From the NCBI GenBank assembly GCA_963816435.1, contig CAWFKS010000020.1:124001-188000 (forward strand): DNA of 64,000 nucleotides, read 5' to 3'. This stretch comes from CAWFKS01 sp963816435 (lineage in GTDB: Bacteria > Pseudomonadota > Alphaproteobacteria > Rhizobiales > Rhizobiaceae). The position numbers and the translations under genes were made by a program. The notes beneath the pieces are model-generated. The model was not told the DNA's origin. It worked only from the letters and a program-made list of their open reading frames with translations, and searched no databases. The first letter of the stretch is position 1; the number at the start of each line of letters is the position of its first letter. Below are positions 38,941 through 48,060 of the stretch, piece after piece.

Positions 38941-39879
38941 CTACTCGATGACCGGGTCCTTCGCGGTGCCGATGTCGGCGAGGTCGAACGGCGTCGTCTG
39001 GTAGACCTGGTTGATCCAGTTGCCGAACAGGAGATGCGCGTGCGAGCGCCAGCGGTTGAGCGGCCGGCGCGACGGGTCGTCGTCGGGATAGTATTCGTGC
39101 GGCACCTCGATCGGCGTGCCGGCGGCCACGTCGCGGTCGTACTCCTCCTTGAGCGAGGTGGAGTCGTATTCGATGTGGTTGAACATGTAGAGCCGGTTGC
39201 CGGTCTTCTCGGCGACGAGGCAGGGGCCGGTCCGGTCCGAATCCATCAGCAGTTCAAGCCCGGGCACCGCCTGGATGTCGGCGGCGCGCACCTCCGTCCA
39301 GCGAGACACCGGAATGGCGAAATCGTCCGAGAACCCGGCGAGATAGGGCGAGGCCGGCGCGTTGTTGCGGTGCCGGAAGACGCCGAACGCCTTCTTCTGC
39401 AGCGTGTATTTGGGGATGCCGTGGAAGTGCCAGGCAGCCGCCATCGCCCCCCAGCAGATGAAGAAGGTGGAATGGACGTGCGTGGTCGTCCAGTCGAGGA
39501 TGCGCGTCAGCTCGCGCCAGTAGGTGACCTGCTCGAAATCCAGAAGCTCGATCGGCGCGCCTGTAATGATGAAGCCGTCGAACTTGCGCGCCTTCACCTG
39601 CTGCCATGTCTGGTAGAAGGCGATCAGGTGTTCCTCGGGCGTGTTCTTCGACCGGTGGTTGCCGATCCTGACCAGCGTCAGTTCCACCTGCAGCGGCGTG
39701 GCGCCGATCAGCCGGGCGATCTGCGCCTCGGTGCGGATCTTGTCCGGCATCAGGTTCAAGAGCGCGATCTGCAGCGGGCGCACGTCCTGGCGCAGCGCCG
39801 TCCGCTCGTCCATGACCGAGACGCCCTCGCGCGCCAGCACGTCTCGGGCGGGGAGTTGGTCAGGGATCCTGATCGGCAT
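38941..39879 (-). CDS. metA: Homoserine O-acyltransferase MetA, predicted acetyl-CoA type
   Basis: A 312-residue enzyme opening methionine synthesis. Catalytic Cys 142 is in FICWGAMA, with the His/Glu pair in FNHIEYDS. Residue 111 is Glu (TGAPIELLDFE); in this family Glu 111 favours acetyl-CoA and Gly 111 succinyl-CoA, so O-acetylhomoserine is the predicted product, as reported for related rhizobial/Agrobacterium enzymes. It is controlled by a SAM-II riboswitch and terminator in its leader (separate entries). Divergent from hisC. Confidence 0.94.
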   Translation of the reverse strand: MPIRIPDQLPARDVLAREGVSVMDERTALRQDVRPLQIALLNLMPDKIRTEAQIARLIGATPLQVELTLVRIGNHRSKNTPEEHLIAFYQTWQQVKARKFDGFIITGAPIELLDFEQVTYWRELTRILDWTTTHVHSTFFICWGAMAAAWHFHGIPKYTLQKKAFGVFRHRNNAPASPYLAGFSDDFAIPVSRWTEVRAADIQAVPGLELLMDSDRTGPCLVAEKTGNRLYMFNHIEYDSTSLKEEYDRDVAAGTPIEVPHEYYPDDDPSRRPLNRWRSHAHLLFGNWINQVYQTTPFDLADIGTAKDPVIE

Positions 39880-39897
39880 TTTCAGTCTGCTCCAAAC

Positions 39898-39928
39898 AAA
39901 AAGACCGGCGGCGAAATCGCGGCCGGTC
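39898..39928 (-). terminator. Intrinsic terminator in the metA leader
   Basis: On the minus strand GACCGGC and GCCGGTC enclose GCGA-TT-TCGC and are followed by TTTTT (39898-39902), 19 bp before the metA start. It lies between the SAM-II riboswitch and metA and is probably the expression platform or part of it. Confidence 0.8.
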
Positions 39929-39950
39929 CCAGCGGACGTCAGATTGGCGG

Positions 39951-40013
39951 CCCCTTTAGCGAGTTGTTTATCGTGGCTGCAAGCCGACCGGCCAAATCAC
40001 CACGTATGCGTGG
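39951..40013 (-). ncRNA. SAM-II riboswitch (metA leader)
   Basis: Minus-strand sequence contains CGTGGTGATTTGGCCGG, TCGGCTTGCAGCCACG and TAAACAACTCGCTAAAGGGG, the SAM-II consensus with its P1 stem (CGTGG/CCACG) and the pseudoknot partner near GCTAAAGGGG. SAM binding lowers metA expression when methionine is sufficient. Found upstream of metA in alphaproteobacteria, as here. Confidence 0.95.
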
Positions 40014-40018
40014 CGAAG

Positions 40019-40047
40019 GTTTTAGGAGCGCCGGCCGATGCCGTCAA
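40019..40047 (-). promoter_or_regulatory. Sigma-70 promoter of metA
   Basis: On the minus strand TTGACG (40042-40047), a 17-bp spacer and TAAAAC (40019-40024) lie just upstream of the riboswitch. The implied transcript start near 40012 coincides with the riboswitch 5' end, which supports the call. Confidence 0.65.
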
Positions 40048-40171
40048 TAGTATGCGCCGCCCCATGCCCGCGGGCCGGGCGCGGCAAGCTTTCCCTCGAC
40101 AAGCAGGCTGCTCGCCGCTATTCCGCTGGCGGCCCGGCCCCTCGGGCCTCAACAGCGCCGGAAAATGTGCC

Positions 40172-41278
40172 ATGACCAGCCCGATCGAAGCATCGCGACC
40201 CCAGCCCCGCAAAGGCGTGATGGACATCGCCGCCTACGTGCCCGGCAAGGACAGCGCGCCTGGCGTCGCCAAGGTCTGGAAACTGTCGTCCAACGAGTCG
40301 CCGCTCGGCGCCTCGGAGGCGGCCAAGGCCGCGATCCGCGCCATCGCCGATCACGCCGAAATCTATCCGGACGGCCAGTCGACGGCGCTGCGCGAGGCGA
40401 TCGCCGAGACTCACGGGCTGAACCCGGCCAACATCGTATGCACCAACGGCTCGGACGAGGCGATCTCGCTGCTGGCGCAGATCTATCTGAGCGCCGGCGA
40501 CGAAGGCATCTTCACCGAGCACGGCTTTCTGGTCTACCGCATCTACATCCAGGCCGCCGGGGGCGTACCGGTCGTCGTCAAGGAGAAGGACGAGCGCGCC
40601 GACGTCGACGCCATCCTCGCCGCCGTGACGCCGAAGACCAGGATCGTCTTCCTCGCCAATCCCAACAATCCGACCGGCACCTATTTGCCCTTCGAGGAGG
40701 TGCGGCGCCTGCACGCCGGCCTGCCGGACGACGTGCTCTTGGTGCTCGACGCCGCCTATGCCGAATATGTCAGGCGCAACGACTACGAGGCCGGCATCGA
40801 ACTGGTGTCGTCGGCGCAGAACGTCGTGATGACGCGCACCTTCTCCAAGATCCACGGACTTGCCGCGCTCAGGATCGGCTGGCTCTACGGTCCCGCCCAC
40901 GTCGTCGACGCCATGAACCGCGTGCGCGGTCCCTTCAACGTCAACGCCGCGGCGATTGCCGCCGGCCGTGCGGCGATCCGCGACCGCGCCCATGTCGACC
41001 GCGCCGCCGACTTCAACGACAAGTGGCGGGTGCTGCTCACCGACGGGCTGGAGAAGCTGGGACTGCGCGTCACGCCGTCGGTCGGCAATTTCCTGCTCGT
41101 TCATTTCGACGGCAGCGGCAAAACGGCCGAGGAAGCCGACGCCTTCCTGACCTCGCGCGGACTGATCCTGCGCCGCGTCGCCGGCTACGGCTTCCCGAAC
41201 GCGCTGCGCATGACGATCGGCCCGGAGGAAGCCAACCAGGGCGTTCTGACGGCACTCGCCGAGTTCCTGAAGGGCTGA
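40172..41278 (+). CDS. hisC: Histidinol-phosphate aminotransferase
   Basis: A 368-residue PLP-dependent class I/II aminotransferase. HisC converts imidazole-acetol phosphate to histidinol phosphate and often also acts on aromatic precursors. Motifs: KLSSNESPLGAS, YPDGQSTALR, ANPNNPTGTY and the PLP-binding Lys in TFSKIHGLAALRIGW. The ATG at 40172 begins a protein with a normal N-terminus. tyrA follows three bases later, which suggests this copy may serve tyrosine/phenylalanine synthesis as well as histidine. Confidence 0.92.
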   Translation: MTSPIEASRPQPRKGVMDIAAYVPGKDSAPGVAKVWKLSSNESPLGASEAAKAAIRAIADHAEIYPDGQSTALREAIAETHGLNPANIVCTNGSDEAISLLAQIYLSAGDEGIFTEHGFLVYRIYIQAAGGVPVVVKEKDERADVDAILAAVTPKTRIVFLANPNNPTGTYLPFEEVRRLHAGLPDDVLLVLDAAYAEYVRRNDYEAGIELVSSAQNVVMTRTFSKIHGLAALRIGWLYGPAHVVDAMNRVRGPFNVNAAAIAAGRAAIRDRAHVDRAADFNDKWRVLLTDGLEKLGLRVTPSVGNFLLVHFDGSGKTAEEADAFLTSRGLILRRVAGYGFPNALRMTIGPEEANQGVLTALAEFLKG

Positions 41279-41281
41279 GCC

Positions 41282-42286
41282 ATGCCCGCCCCGATGTTCG
41301 AGAAGATCGCCCTCGTCGGCATCGGCCTGATCGGCTCGTCCCTGGCGCGCGTCATCAGGCGCGAGGGGCTGGCCGGCGAGGTCGCGATCTCGACGCGGCG
41401 TCCGGCGACCCTGGAGCGCGCCCGCGAGCTCGATCTCGGCGACAGCTACGCCGCCGATCCCGCCGAAGCGGTGAAGGACGCCGATCTCGTCATCGTCTCC
41501 GTTCCGGTCGGCGCCTCGGAGGAAGTCGCGCGCGCCATCGCCCCGGCGCTGAAGAAGGGCGCGATCGTCACCGACGTCGGCTCGACCAAGGCCTCGGTGG
41601 TGGCGCAGATGCAGCCCCATATGCCGGACGGCGTGCACTTCATTCCCGGCCACCCGATCGCCGGCACCGAGCAGTCCGGTCCGGACGCCGGCTTCGCCGA
41701 CCTGTTCGCGGGCCGCTGGTGCATCCTCACCCCGCTGCCCGGTGCCGATGCCGGGGCGGTGGAACGGCTGACGAAATTCTGGGAGGCCTGCGGCTCGACC
41801 GTCGACACGATGGACGTCGCCCACCACGACATGGTGCTGGCGATCGTCTCGCACCTGCCGCACATCATCGCCTACAACATCGTCGGCACCGCCGACGACA
41901 TGGAGACGGTGACCAAGTCCGAGGTCATCAAGTATTCGGCCTCAGGCTTCCGCGACTTCACCCGCATCGCCGCCTCCGACCCGACGATGTGGCGCGACGT
42001 GTGCCTGCACAACCGCGACGCCATCCTGGAGATGCTGGCGCGGTTTTCCGAAGACCTCGCCTCGCTGCAGCGCGCCATCCGCTGGGGCGACGGCGACAAG
42101 CTCTTCGACCTTTTCACCCGCACCCGCGCGGTGCGCCGCTCGATCATCGAGGCGGGCCAGGAAATCGACGCGCCCGACTTCGGGCGCCACGTCGTGGCGC
42201 AGCCGGGACGCTCAGAGCGGCGGGATTTCCCCGACGGGCAGGAAGCCGAGCCACACCTTGCCGGCGGCGATTCGAAGCGGGATTGA
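41282..42286 (+). CDS. tyrA: Prephenate/arogenate dehydrogenase (TyrA/TyrC)
   Basis: A 334-residue NAD(P)-dependent dehydrogenase of tyrosine synthesis. The Rossmann motif VGIGLIGSSLAR is near the N-terminus; VTDVGSTKASVV, HPIAGTEQSGP (substrate-binding His) and VSHLPHIIAYN follow. Three-base gap to hisC. The C-terminal tail after FGRHVVAQPGR looks unlike the family and overlaps the convergent DUF2125 gene by 75 bp; either the tail is real or a frame error removed an earlier stop. Prephenate versus arogenate preference cannot be told. Confidence 0.9.
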   Translation: MPAPMFEKIALVGIGLIGSSLARVIRREGLAGEVAISTRRPATLERARELDLGDSYAADPAEAVKDADLVIVSVPVGASEEVARAIAPALKKGAIVTDVGSTKASVVAQMQPHMPDGVHFIPGHPIAGTEQSGPDAGFADLFAGRWCILTPLPGADAGAVERLTKFWEACGSTVDTMDVAHHDMVLAIVSHLPHIIAYNIVGTADDMETVTKSEVIKYSASGFRDFTRIAASDPTMWRDVCLHNRDAILEMLARFSEDLASLQRAIRWGDGDKLFDLFTRTRAVRRSIIEAGQEIDAPDFGRHVVAQPGRSERRDFPDGQEAEPHLAGGDSKRD

Positions 42287-43198
42287 CGGTTCGTCCCCAA
42301 GCGCGGCGAAGCCCGAAAGCACCGAATCGATCTGGTCGCGCCATTGCGGCAACGCCTTGCCGAGCAGCCGCGACAGCTCGGCCGGGTCATGAATGACCAC
42401 CGACAGCGTCGCATCGACCAACCCGTTCTTGCCGACGGCCACCGGGCCGGACAGCGTCACCCCGGCCTTGTCGCCGAGGCTGAGCGTCAGGTGGCGCACC
42501 ACCCCGGCGCTGCCGCGAAGATCCTTCGGGCGTGCGGCGAGCATCGCCACGCCGTCGGTCAGCGACAGGTCGGCGGTGCCTGACAGCGGCGGCAGGTCGC
42601 CGGTGCCCGTCAGCCGGGGCGACAGCGCCAGCCCGTCGAACCCGGCTGCCATCTCGATGTTGCGGCCTTCCGGATGCACCTCCACGCGAGTCGCCTGAAC
42701 GTCGGCCGCGGCCTCTTCCGCGCCGTCGAGAAACAGCCGCACCGAGCGCCCCTGGACCGCGACAGTGCTGGGGACCGGCGTCGCCAGGCCGAGATTTCCG
42801 GTCAGCTTGTCCCACGTCACGAGCAGCGCGGGTCCGTCGCGGCTTTCGATGTGCGCCGGCCCGGCGAGCGAAGCCGTGATATGCGCCGGTCGATACACCT
42901 GCGCGCTGGACTCCAGGCTTCCGGTGCGCACGCTCACGCCGTCCCGCGGGTCCTCGTAGGACAGCGCGGCGCACGAAATCCCGATGCTGAAGGGAAAGCC
43001 ATGCGCCGAGGCGTCGGCGCAGGTGGCGGTGCCGGACGTGCGCTCGCTGCCGGCGCCGAGCGTCCCGGCGCGGCCCACCAGCCAGTCGGCGGCGAAATAC
43101 CAGCCGGCGCTGTAGAGCGCGGCAAGCACGACCACGATGCCCGCCAGCCAGGCGGCGATCGTGCGGCCCCGGCGCTTGCCACCTTCCCTTGACGTCAT
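42212..43198 (-). CDS. DUF2125 protein
   Basis: A 328-residue protein of the alphaproteobacterial DUF2125 family, function unknown. A basic start and one membrane helix (TIAAWLAGIVVVLAALYSAGWYFA) anchor it; the rest is a beta-rich periplasmic domain with CADASAHGFPFSIGISC, a cysteine pair likely to form a disulfide. Its end overlaps the end of tyrA on the other strand. Confidence 0.86.
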   Translation of the reverse strand: MTSREGGKRRGRTIAAWLAGIVVVLAALYSAGWYFAADWLVGRAGTLGAGSERTSGTATCADASAHGFPFSIGISCAALSYEDPRDGVSVRTGSLESSAQVYRPAHITASLAGPAHIESRDGPALLVTWDKLTGNLGLATPVPSTVAVQGRSVRLFLDGAEEAAADVQATRVEVHPEGRNIEMAAGFDGLALSPRLTGTGDLPPLSGTADLSLTDGVAMLAARPKDLRGSAGVVRHLTLSLGDKAGVTLSGPVAVGKNGLVDATLSVVIHDPAELSRLLGKALPQWRDQIDSVLSGFAALGDEPSIPLRIAAGKVWLGFLPVGEIPPL

Positions 43199-43271
43199 GG
43201 TGCGGGCCTCGCTACGTCCCCTGCGCGCCGACGCGGCGCTCCGATCTCGGTGGTCTCAGCAGGCACGGCAT

Positions 43272-43802
43272 ATGGGCGATTTTTGGGTGTTCGGCTACGG
43301 GTCGCTGATGTGGCGGCCGGGTTTCGCCCATGTCGAGACGCGGCGCGGCCGCCTTCACGGCTACCGCCGGGCGCTTTGCGTGTTCTCCCACGTCCATCGC
43401 GGCACGCCCGACCGGCCGGGCCTCGTGCTCGGGCTCGACCGCGGCGGCTCCTGCATCGGCATGGCCTTCCGCGTGCCGGGCGACCTGCACGGCGAGGTCA
43501 TGACCTATCTGCGCGAGCGTGAGCTGGTCACCAGCGTCTACCTGGAGCGCCATCTGCCGGTTCGCCTCGACGGCGGCGAGACGGTGGAGGCCGTCAGCTA
43601 CGTGGTCGACCGCGCCCACGACCAATATGCCGGGCGCCTGGACGCGGAGACGGCCGCGAGAGGCGTCGCCGGCTCGGTCGGACAGTCGGGCCCCAACGAG
43701 GAATACGTGCTGAACACGGTCGCTCACATGAAGGCGCTCGGCATCCGCGACCACTGGCTCGAGGATGTCGCGCTGCGGGTCGGCGGCGGAAGAGCCGTCT
43801 AG
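43272..43802 (+). CDS. ChaC-family gamma-glutamylcyclotransferase
   Basis: A 176-residue ChaC-like enzyme predicted to split glutathione to 5-oxoproline and Cys-Gly. FVFGYGSLMW-type motif (VFGYGSLMWRPGF) is the gamma-glutamyl binding loop, and YLERELVTS-type plus SGPNEEYVLNTV supplies the catalytic Glu region. The ATG at 43272 begins directly before the motif. It is convergent with the acyltransferase, two bases apart. Confidence 0.9.
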   Translation: MGDFWVFGYGSLMWRPGFAHVETRRGRLHGYRRALCVFSHVHRGTPDRPGLVLGLDRGGSCIGMAFRVPGDLHGEVMTYLRERELVTSVYLERHLPVRLDGGETVEAVSYVVDRAHDQYAGRLDAETAARGVAGSVGQSGPNEEYVLNTVAHMKALGIRDHWLEDVALRVGGGRAV

Positions 43803-43803
43803 A

Positions 43804-44622
43804 CTAGCGCGGCGACGCGGGCGCCAGCGGCGCATTGCCGGTGCCCGCACCCAGCTCCTCGAGCCGCTTCACGGCTGTCGGCGGCAGCGGCGGCGGGTTC
43901 TTCGAGTGCGCGGCCTCGACCAGCAATTCGTCGCAGGCCGTCTCGGTATCTTCGACCAGCCGCTTCAGGAAGGTTTCGCGGTCGAGCCCCGGCGGGATCG
44001 GCGGCAGGAACCGCGCCTTGATGGTGCCGGGAAAGCGCAGGAAGCGCCGGCGCGGCCAGTAGAGCCCGGCATTGTGGGCGACCGGCACCACCGGCAGGCC
44101 GAGTTGCGCGTAGAGCTCGACGATGCCGTATTTGTAGGCCGGCTCGGCGCCGGGCGGGCGGCGCGTGCCTTCCGGATAGATGATGAGCTGGCGCCCTTCC
44201 TTCATCCGCTCGTGGGCGATCTTGACGGACTTGCGCAGCGCCTTGGAGCGGCTGCCGCGGTCGATCGGGATCATCCGCATCTTGGCGATGTACCAGCCGA
44301 ACAGCGGGATCCACATCAGCTCGCGCTTGAGGATGTAGATGGCGTCGGGAATGTCGGGCAGGAAGGCGATGGCGTCCCAGAAGGACTGGTGCTTCGGCGC
44401 CAGTATGTAGGAGCCCTGCGGCAGGTTCTCCTTGCCGGTGATCTCGACGCGCGTGCCGGCCAGCACCTTGTGCAGCCACATCTCCGTGCGCACCCAGAAC
44501 TTGGGCACGAACCAGGCATTCTTGCGCGGCGCCAGGAAGTAGAACGGCGTGAACACGATCATCTGGACGATAAGGTTCAGATAGAACGCGGCGTTGAAGA
44601 GGGCGGAACGCAGGGCGGTCAT
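43804..44622 (-). CDS. 1-acyl-glycerol-3-phosphate acyltransferase (PlsC-like)
   Basis: A 272-residue membrane-associated acyltransferase. HQSFWD (His 78, Asp 83) is the HX4D catalytic motif, and IIYPEGTRRPPGAEP the acceptor-binding motif. N-terminal hydrophobic segments (NLIVQMIVFTPFYFLA) anchor it. It probably makes phosphatidate; lyso-ornithine lipid acylation (OlsA type) is an alternative in rhizobia. ydcF lies upstream on the same strand. Confidence 0.9.
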   Translation of the reverse strand: MTALRSALFNAAFYLNLIVQMIVFTPFYFLAPRKNAWFVPKFWVRTEMWLHKVLAGTRVEITGKENLPQGSYILAPKHQSFWDAIAFLPDIPDAIYILKRELMWIPLFGWYIAKMRMIPIDRGSRSKALRKSVKIAHERMKEGRQLIIYPEGTRRPPGAEPAYKYGIVELYAQLGLPVVPVAHNAGLYWPRRRFLRFPGTIKARFLPPIPPGLDRETFLKRLVEDTETACDELLVEAAHSKNPPPLPPTAVKRLEELGAGTGNAPLAPASPR

Positions 44623-44701
44623 GTTTCGGCCGTGCCTGAACGGAGATGACGTGCCGGCTGGTTACACGCCCGCCGCTCAAAACGCAAAGCTCGAAACAGC
44701 G

Positions 44702-45428
44702 CTATTCGGTTCCCGCCGCGCTGCGCGCTTCGACCATCCGCAGATTCTCCTGGCTCGCCGAGGCCGGCAGCATGCCGCGCGCCAGTGCCGCCAGGTATTT
44801 CACATATTCGGTGAACAGCACCCTCAGCGCGTCGGGCTTGGTCAGCCACCCGCCATTGTCGAGCGGCGCGTTGACCACCGGATAGGGTTGCAGGTCGGCG
44901 CCGCGCATCAGCCGGCGCATCTCCAGGAGGCTGCGCGGCATGTGGTAGTTGTTGGTGACCACGATGAGGCTGGCATAGGCGTTGGCGCTCACCCACTTGG
45001 CGCTCTGCTCGGCGTTGCCGATAGTGTCGAGCGCGGCATGGTCGATGTCGACGCAACAGTCGAAGAGGCTGGCGTCGCCGCCGGTGGCGCGGCGCAGATC
45101 ATCGAGCCCTGCGGCAGGGTTGACGCCGCTGATGAGCAGCCGCTTGCCCTTGCCGGACTTCAGCAGTTCGACGGCGGCGTCGATGCGCGACTGCCCGCCG
45201 GTCAGGACGACGATGGCGTCGGCCGGCCGCAGATGTGCCGGCGGCTTCATGCGCCCGACATGGGTCGAGAAGGCCGCGAAGCCCAGCACGAAGGCCAGGG
45301 CAACCGCCCCGAGCGCGCCGCCGAGCGCCACCCTGCGCGGCGCGCCGGGCGAAGGACGGGCCGGCCTTCTCCGGCCGGTCGCACACCGGTCCGGACTGCT
45401 CCTGATCGGTCAGCTCCTGCCCCTTCAT
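44702..45428 (-). CDS. YdcF/ElyC (DUF218) family protein, probable frame break
   Basis: A DUF218 envelope protein of about 241 residues. Core motifs: DAIVVLTGGQSRIDAAVELL, ISGVNP, TIGNAEQSAKW and IVVTNNYHMPRSLLEM. The membrane helix and core can start at GTG 45331. A likely full-length start is ATG 45428 (MKGQELTDQEQSGPV) in a frame one base off, joining near 45365. DUF218 proteins are linked to envelope or cyclic-dinucleotide/undecaprenyl homeostasis; the role here is unknown. Confidence 0.83.
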
Positions 45429-45518
45429 GGGGTCATCGTTAGTCCCGAAATGCGGCAATGAACAGTCGCCCTGGCGATCGCCGGCCAAAATTCCTTTCAG
45501 CCTGTTTTCGGCCCGTGA

Positions 45519-46495
45519 TCAGCTCTCGTGCTGGCGCGCGTCGATGTCGCGCAGATAGGCGAGCACGGTGAGATGCGAGGTCGCCGCCGTCATCGCCGCG
45601 ATCACCAGCACCACCAGCAAGACGCCGGCATAGCCGGAAAGCCCGATGGCGAAATCCCCGAACAGCGCCGCCGCCTGGTCGCCGCCGGGCGTCGCCAGAT
45701 TGTGTTGCGACCACCAGGAAAAGCCGACGAAGATGATCGCCGCCGCCGCGCCGCCCGCGGCCGCGCCCTTCATGCCGGTCACCAGGAAATGCCGGCGGAA
45801 CTGCCGCGCGATGAACCGCGCCTCCGCACCGACGAAATGCAGCACCTCGATGATGTGGCCGTTGCCGGCCATCGCGCCGCGCGTCGCGAAGACGACGGTG
45901 AGCGCGGTCGCCGCCAGCATCAGCACCAGCACGCCGAGGCCGATCGACACGGTCGAGCGCGCCATGCCGATCAGCCGGTCGACCCAGTTGCGGTGATCGT
46001 CCAGCGAGGCATCCGGCACCTTCTCGGCCAAGCGCCTTGCCGCATCGCCGCGAAGTCCGGCGGGTTGCCGGGATCGATGGCAATGATGACGAGGCGCGGC
46101 ACCGGCAGTTCCTCGATGTCGAAATCGGACCCCAGCCACGGTTCGAGCAGCCGCTTGGTCGCCGCCTGGTCGACGATCGTCGCCGAGCGCACGCCTGCGA
46201 AGCCGCCGGCGAGCGCCGCCGCCTCGGACAGCGCCGCGTCCATGTCGAGGCCTTCGACCGGCTTGATCTGGATCGTCGCCTCGCGCGCGATCTGGGTCTG
46301 CCAGGTCGCGGCTGTGTCGCGCACCAGGCTGACGGCGCCGAGCGTCAGGCACGACAGGAAGGTCATGATGGCGATGACCGACAGCATGGCGTTGCCGGCG
46401 GTGCCGGCGCTCGGCACGATCGGCGTGATCGGCCGGTGTGAACGCGGCGGCACGGCGGCCCGGGCAGGTTCCTTCGAGGCGGCGGCGTCAGTCAT
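45519..46495 (-). CDS. ftsX: Cell-division protein FtsX (two close one-base insertions)
   Basis: The membrane half of the FtsEX complex, which controls peptidoglycan hydrolases at the septum; about 324 residues after correction. Four membrane segments: NAMLSVIAIMTFLSCLTLGAVSL, then three in the C-terminal half. The frame break near 46030-46040 is explained by two extra bases: CGGCAAGGCGCTTGGCCGAG reads RQALAE if one A and one T are removed. Overlaps ftsE by eight bases. Confidence 0.9.
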
Positions 46496-47147
46496 AGATG
46501 TCGAGCCTCCCGCCCGACAGGATCATGCGCCTGGCGTCCACCTGCTCCATCAGGCCGAGATCGTGGGTGGCGATCACCACCGCGGTGCCCAGCCGGTTGA
46601 GCTCGATGAACAGCCTCAGCAACCGGTGCGCCAGCGGCGGATCGACATTGCCCGTCGGTTCGTCGGCGAGCAGCACCTGCGGCTGCTCGATGAGCGCACG
46701 GGCGATCGCCGCCCGCTGCTTCTCGCCACCCGAAAGCACCGGCGGCAGCACGTGCATGCGGTCGCCGAGCCCCACCCATTTCAGCAGCTCGGTGACGTCG
46801 GAGCGGTAGCTCGCCTCCTCGCGCCCGCGCACCCTCAGCGGCAGCGCCACGTTCTCGTAGGTGGTCATGTGGTCGAGCAGGCGGAAATCCTGGAAGACGA
46901 TGCCGATCCTGCGCCTCAGCAGCGGCAGTTCGGCGCGGGTGATTCGCGCCCGGTCCTTGCCGAACACGGTGATCAGTCCGCGCGTCGGCTTCAGCGACAG
47001 GAAGAGCAGCCTGAGAAGCGTCGTCTTGCCGGCGCCCGACGGTCCGCTCAGGAACTGGAACGAGCGTTCGGGGATCTGAAAACTGATGTCGCGCAGGATT
47101 TCCGGGCCCATCCCGTATCGCAGGCCAACATTCTCGAAGCGAATCAC
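46488..47147 (-). CDS. ftsE: Cell-division ATPase FtsE
   Basis: The ABC ATPase partner of FtsX, 219 residues. Walker A GPSGAGKT at residues 35-42, Q-loop FQDFRLL, signature LSGGEKQR and Walker B VLLADEPT are intact. The GTG at 47147 gives the natural start VIRFENVGLRYG; upstream frame is non-conserved. Gene pair with ftsX. A TTAA-N7-TAAA CtrA-like site lies about 75 bp upstream. Confidence 0.94.
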   Translation of the reverse strand: MIRFENVGLRYGMGPEILRDISFQIPERSFQFLSGPSGAGKTTLLRLLFLSLKPTRGLITVFGKDRARITRAELPLLRRRIGIVFQDFRLLDHMTTYENVALPLRVRGREEASYRSDVTELLKWVGLGDRMHVLPPVLSGGEKQRAAIARALIEQPQVLLADEPTGNVDPPLAHRLLRLFIELNRLGTAVVIATHDLGLMEQVDARRMILSGGRLDIYD

Positions 47148-47218
47148 TGTGGGCGACCCTGACGTTTCGCGGTGCGCGCGGTACGTGTCGGTGGAACGCC
47201 AACCTTCGAACCGCATGG

Positions 47219-47233
47219 TTAACGGCCGGTAAA
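47219..47233. promoter_or_regulatory. CtrA-like box between ftsE and the divergent gene
   Basis: TTAA-CGGCCGG-TAAA matches the CtrA consensus TTAA-N7-TTAA with one mismatch. A second element, TTAACC...GGTTTA at 47264-47280, forms a short inverted repeat nearby. Control of ftsEX by CtrA is inferred. Confidence 0.35.
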
Positions 47234-47352
47234 CATGCGAACCCCGAACCCGGTGGTGAAGCATTAACCATTTCGGTTTACCCCGGATGCGAGGTTCGCG
47301 AAAAGGCATCATGCGAGATCATCGCACCGCACGACCGGTTTCCGGCGAAATC

Positions 47353-48020
47353 ATGACCGACGCTCCCGCGGCGGCCGGGCGACGAGCATCCGTCGACGGC
47401 GACGAGATCCTCGACGCCGATTTCGAGGACGTGACGCCGGCTCGCCAAGAACGTCCTGCCAGCGATACGGCGCACTCCGAGGGCATCCGGCCGGCCGACG
47501 CCGCCAATCCCGCCGGAATGGCTTCGCTGCGTCGCGGTGGCGGCAACGGCGGCGGAGGTGCGACCGTCATCGAGCGTTCGAGCACGGCGGTGCGGCGTTC
47601 TGGGCGACCGGCCTTCTGCTGATCGCCGCGGCCTTCTGGTTCTCCGGCGGCTATTCCCTGCTCCTGCGCACGCCGCTCGGCATTCCCCGCGGCCCGCAGG
47701 CGACTTCCGGCGCGCCCGCCTCCACCGAACCGTCCGAGCCGCTGCACATCGCCAACGTCACCACCGACATCCAGGACCACGGCGGCCGCCAGATCATCCT
47801 GGTCGACGGCGATGCGGTGAACGACGGCGACAAGCCGCTGCCGATGCCGCAGATCGCCATCGAGGTCGCCGACGGCAACGGCACGGTGACGCGCTATTTC
47901 CTGGGGACAAACGGCCGCGTGCTGGCGCCGCGCGAGCGCTACGCCTTCTCCAGCCGCCTCATCGCTCCTAAGAACGGGGCGACCGACGTGTCGGTGAAAT
48001 TCGACCGGGACGGCGACTAG
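47353..48020 (+). CDS. Hypothetical membrane protein (frame break)
   Basis: About 222 residues. An acidic N-terminal part (VDGDEILDADFEDVTPARQ) is followed, after a break near 47590, by a membrane helix (AAFWATGLLLIAAAFWFSGGY) and a beta-rich domain (LHIANVTTDIQ, NDGDKPLPMPQIAIEVADGNG, YFLGTNGRVLAPRERYAFSSRL). It lies where rhizobia carry a zinc-ribbon protein opposite ftsE, and the C-terminal domain resembles that family, but I see no N-terminal zinc ribbon. Function unknown. The start is uncertain (47311 or 47353). Confidence 0.6.
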
Positions 48021-48060
48021 AACCTCTTCGCACCAATCTCTTTCGGCAGGGGCGCTTGCG

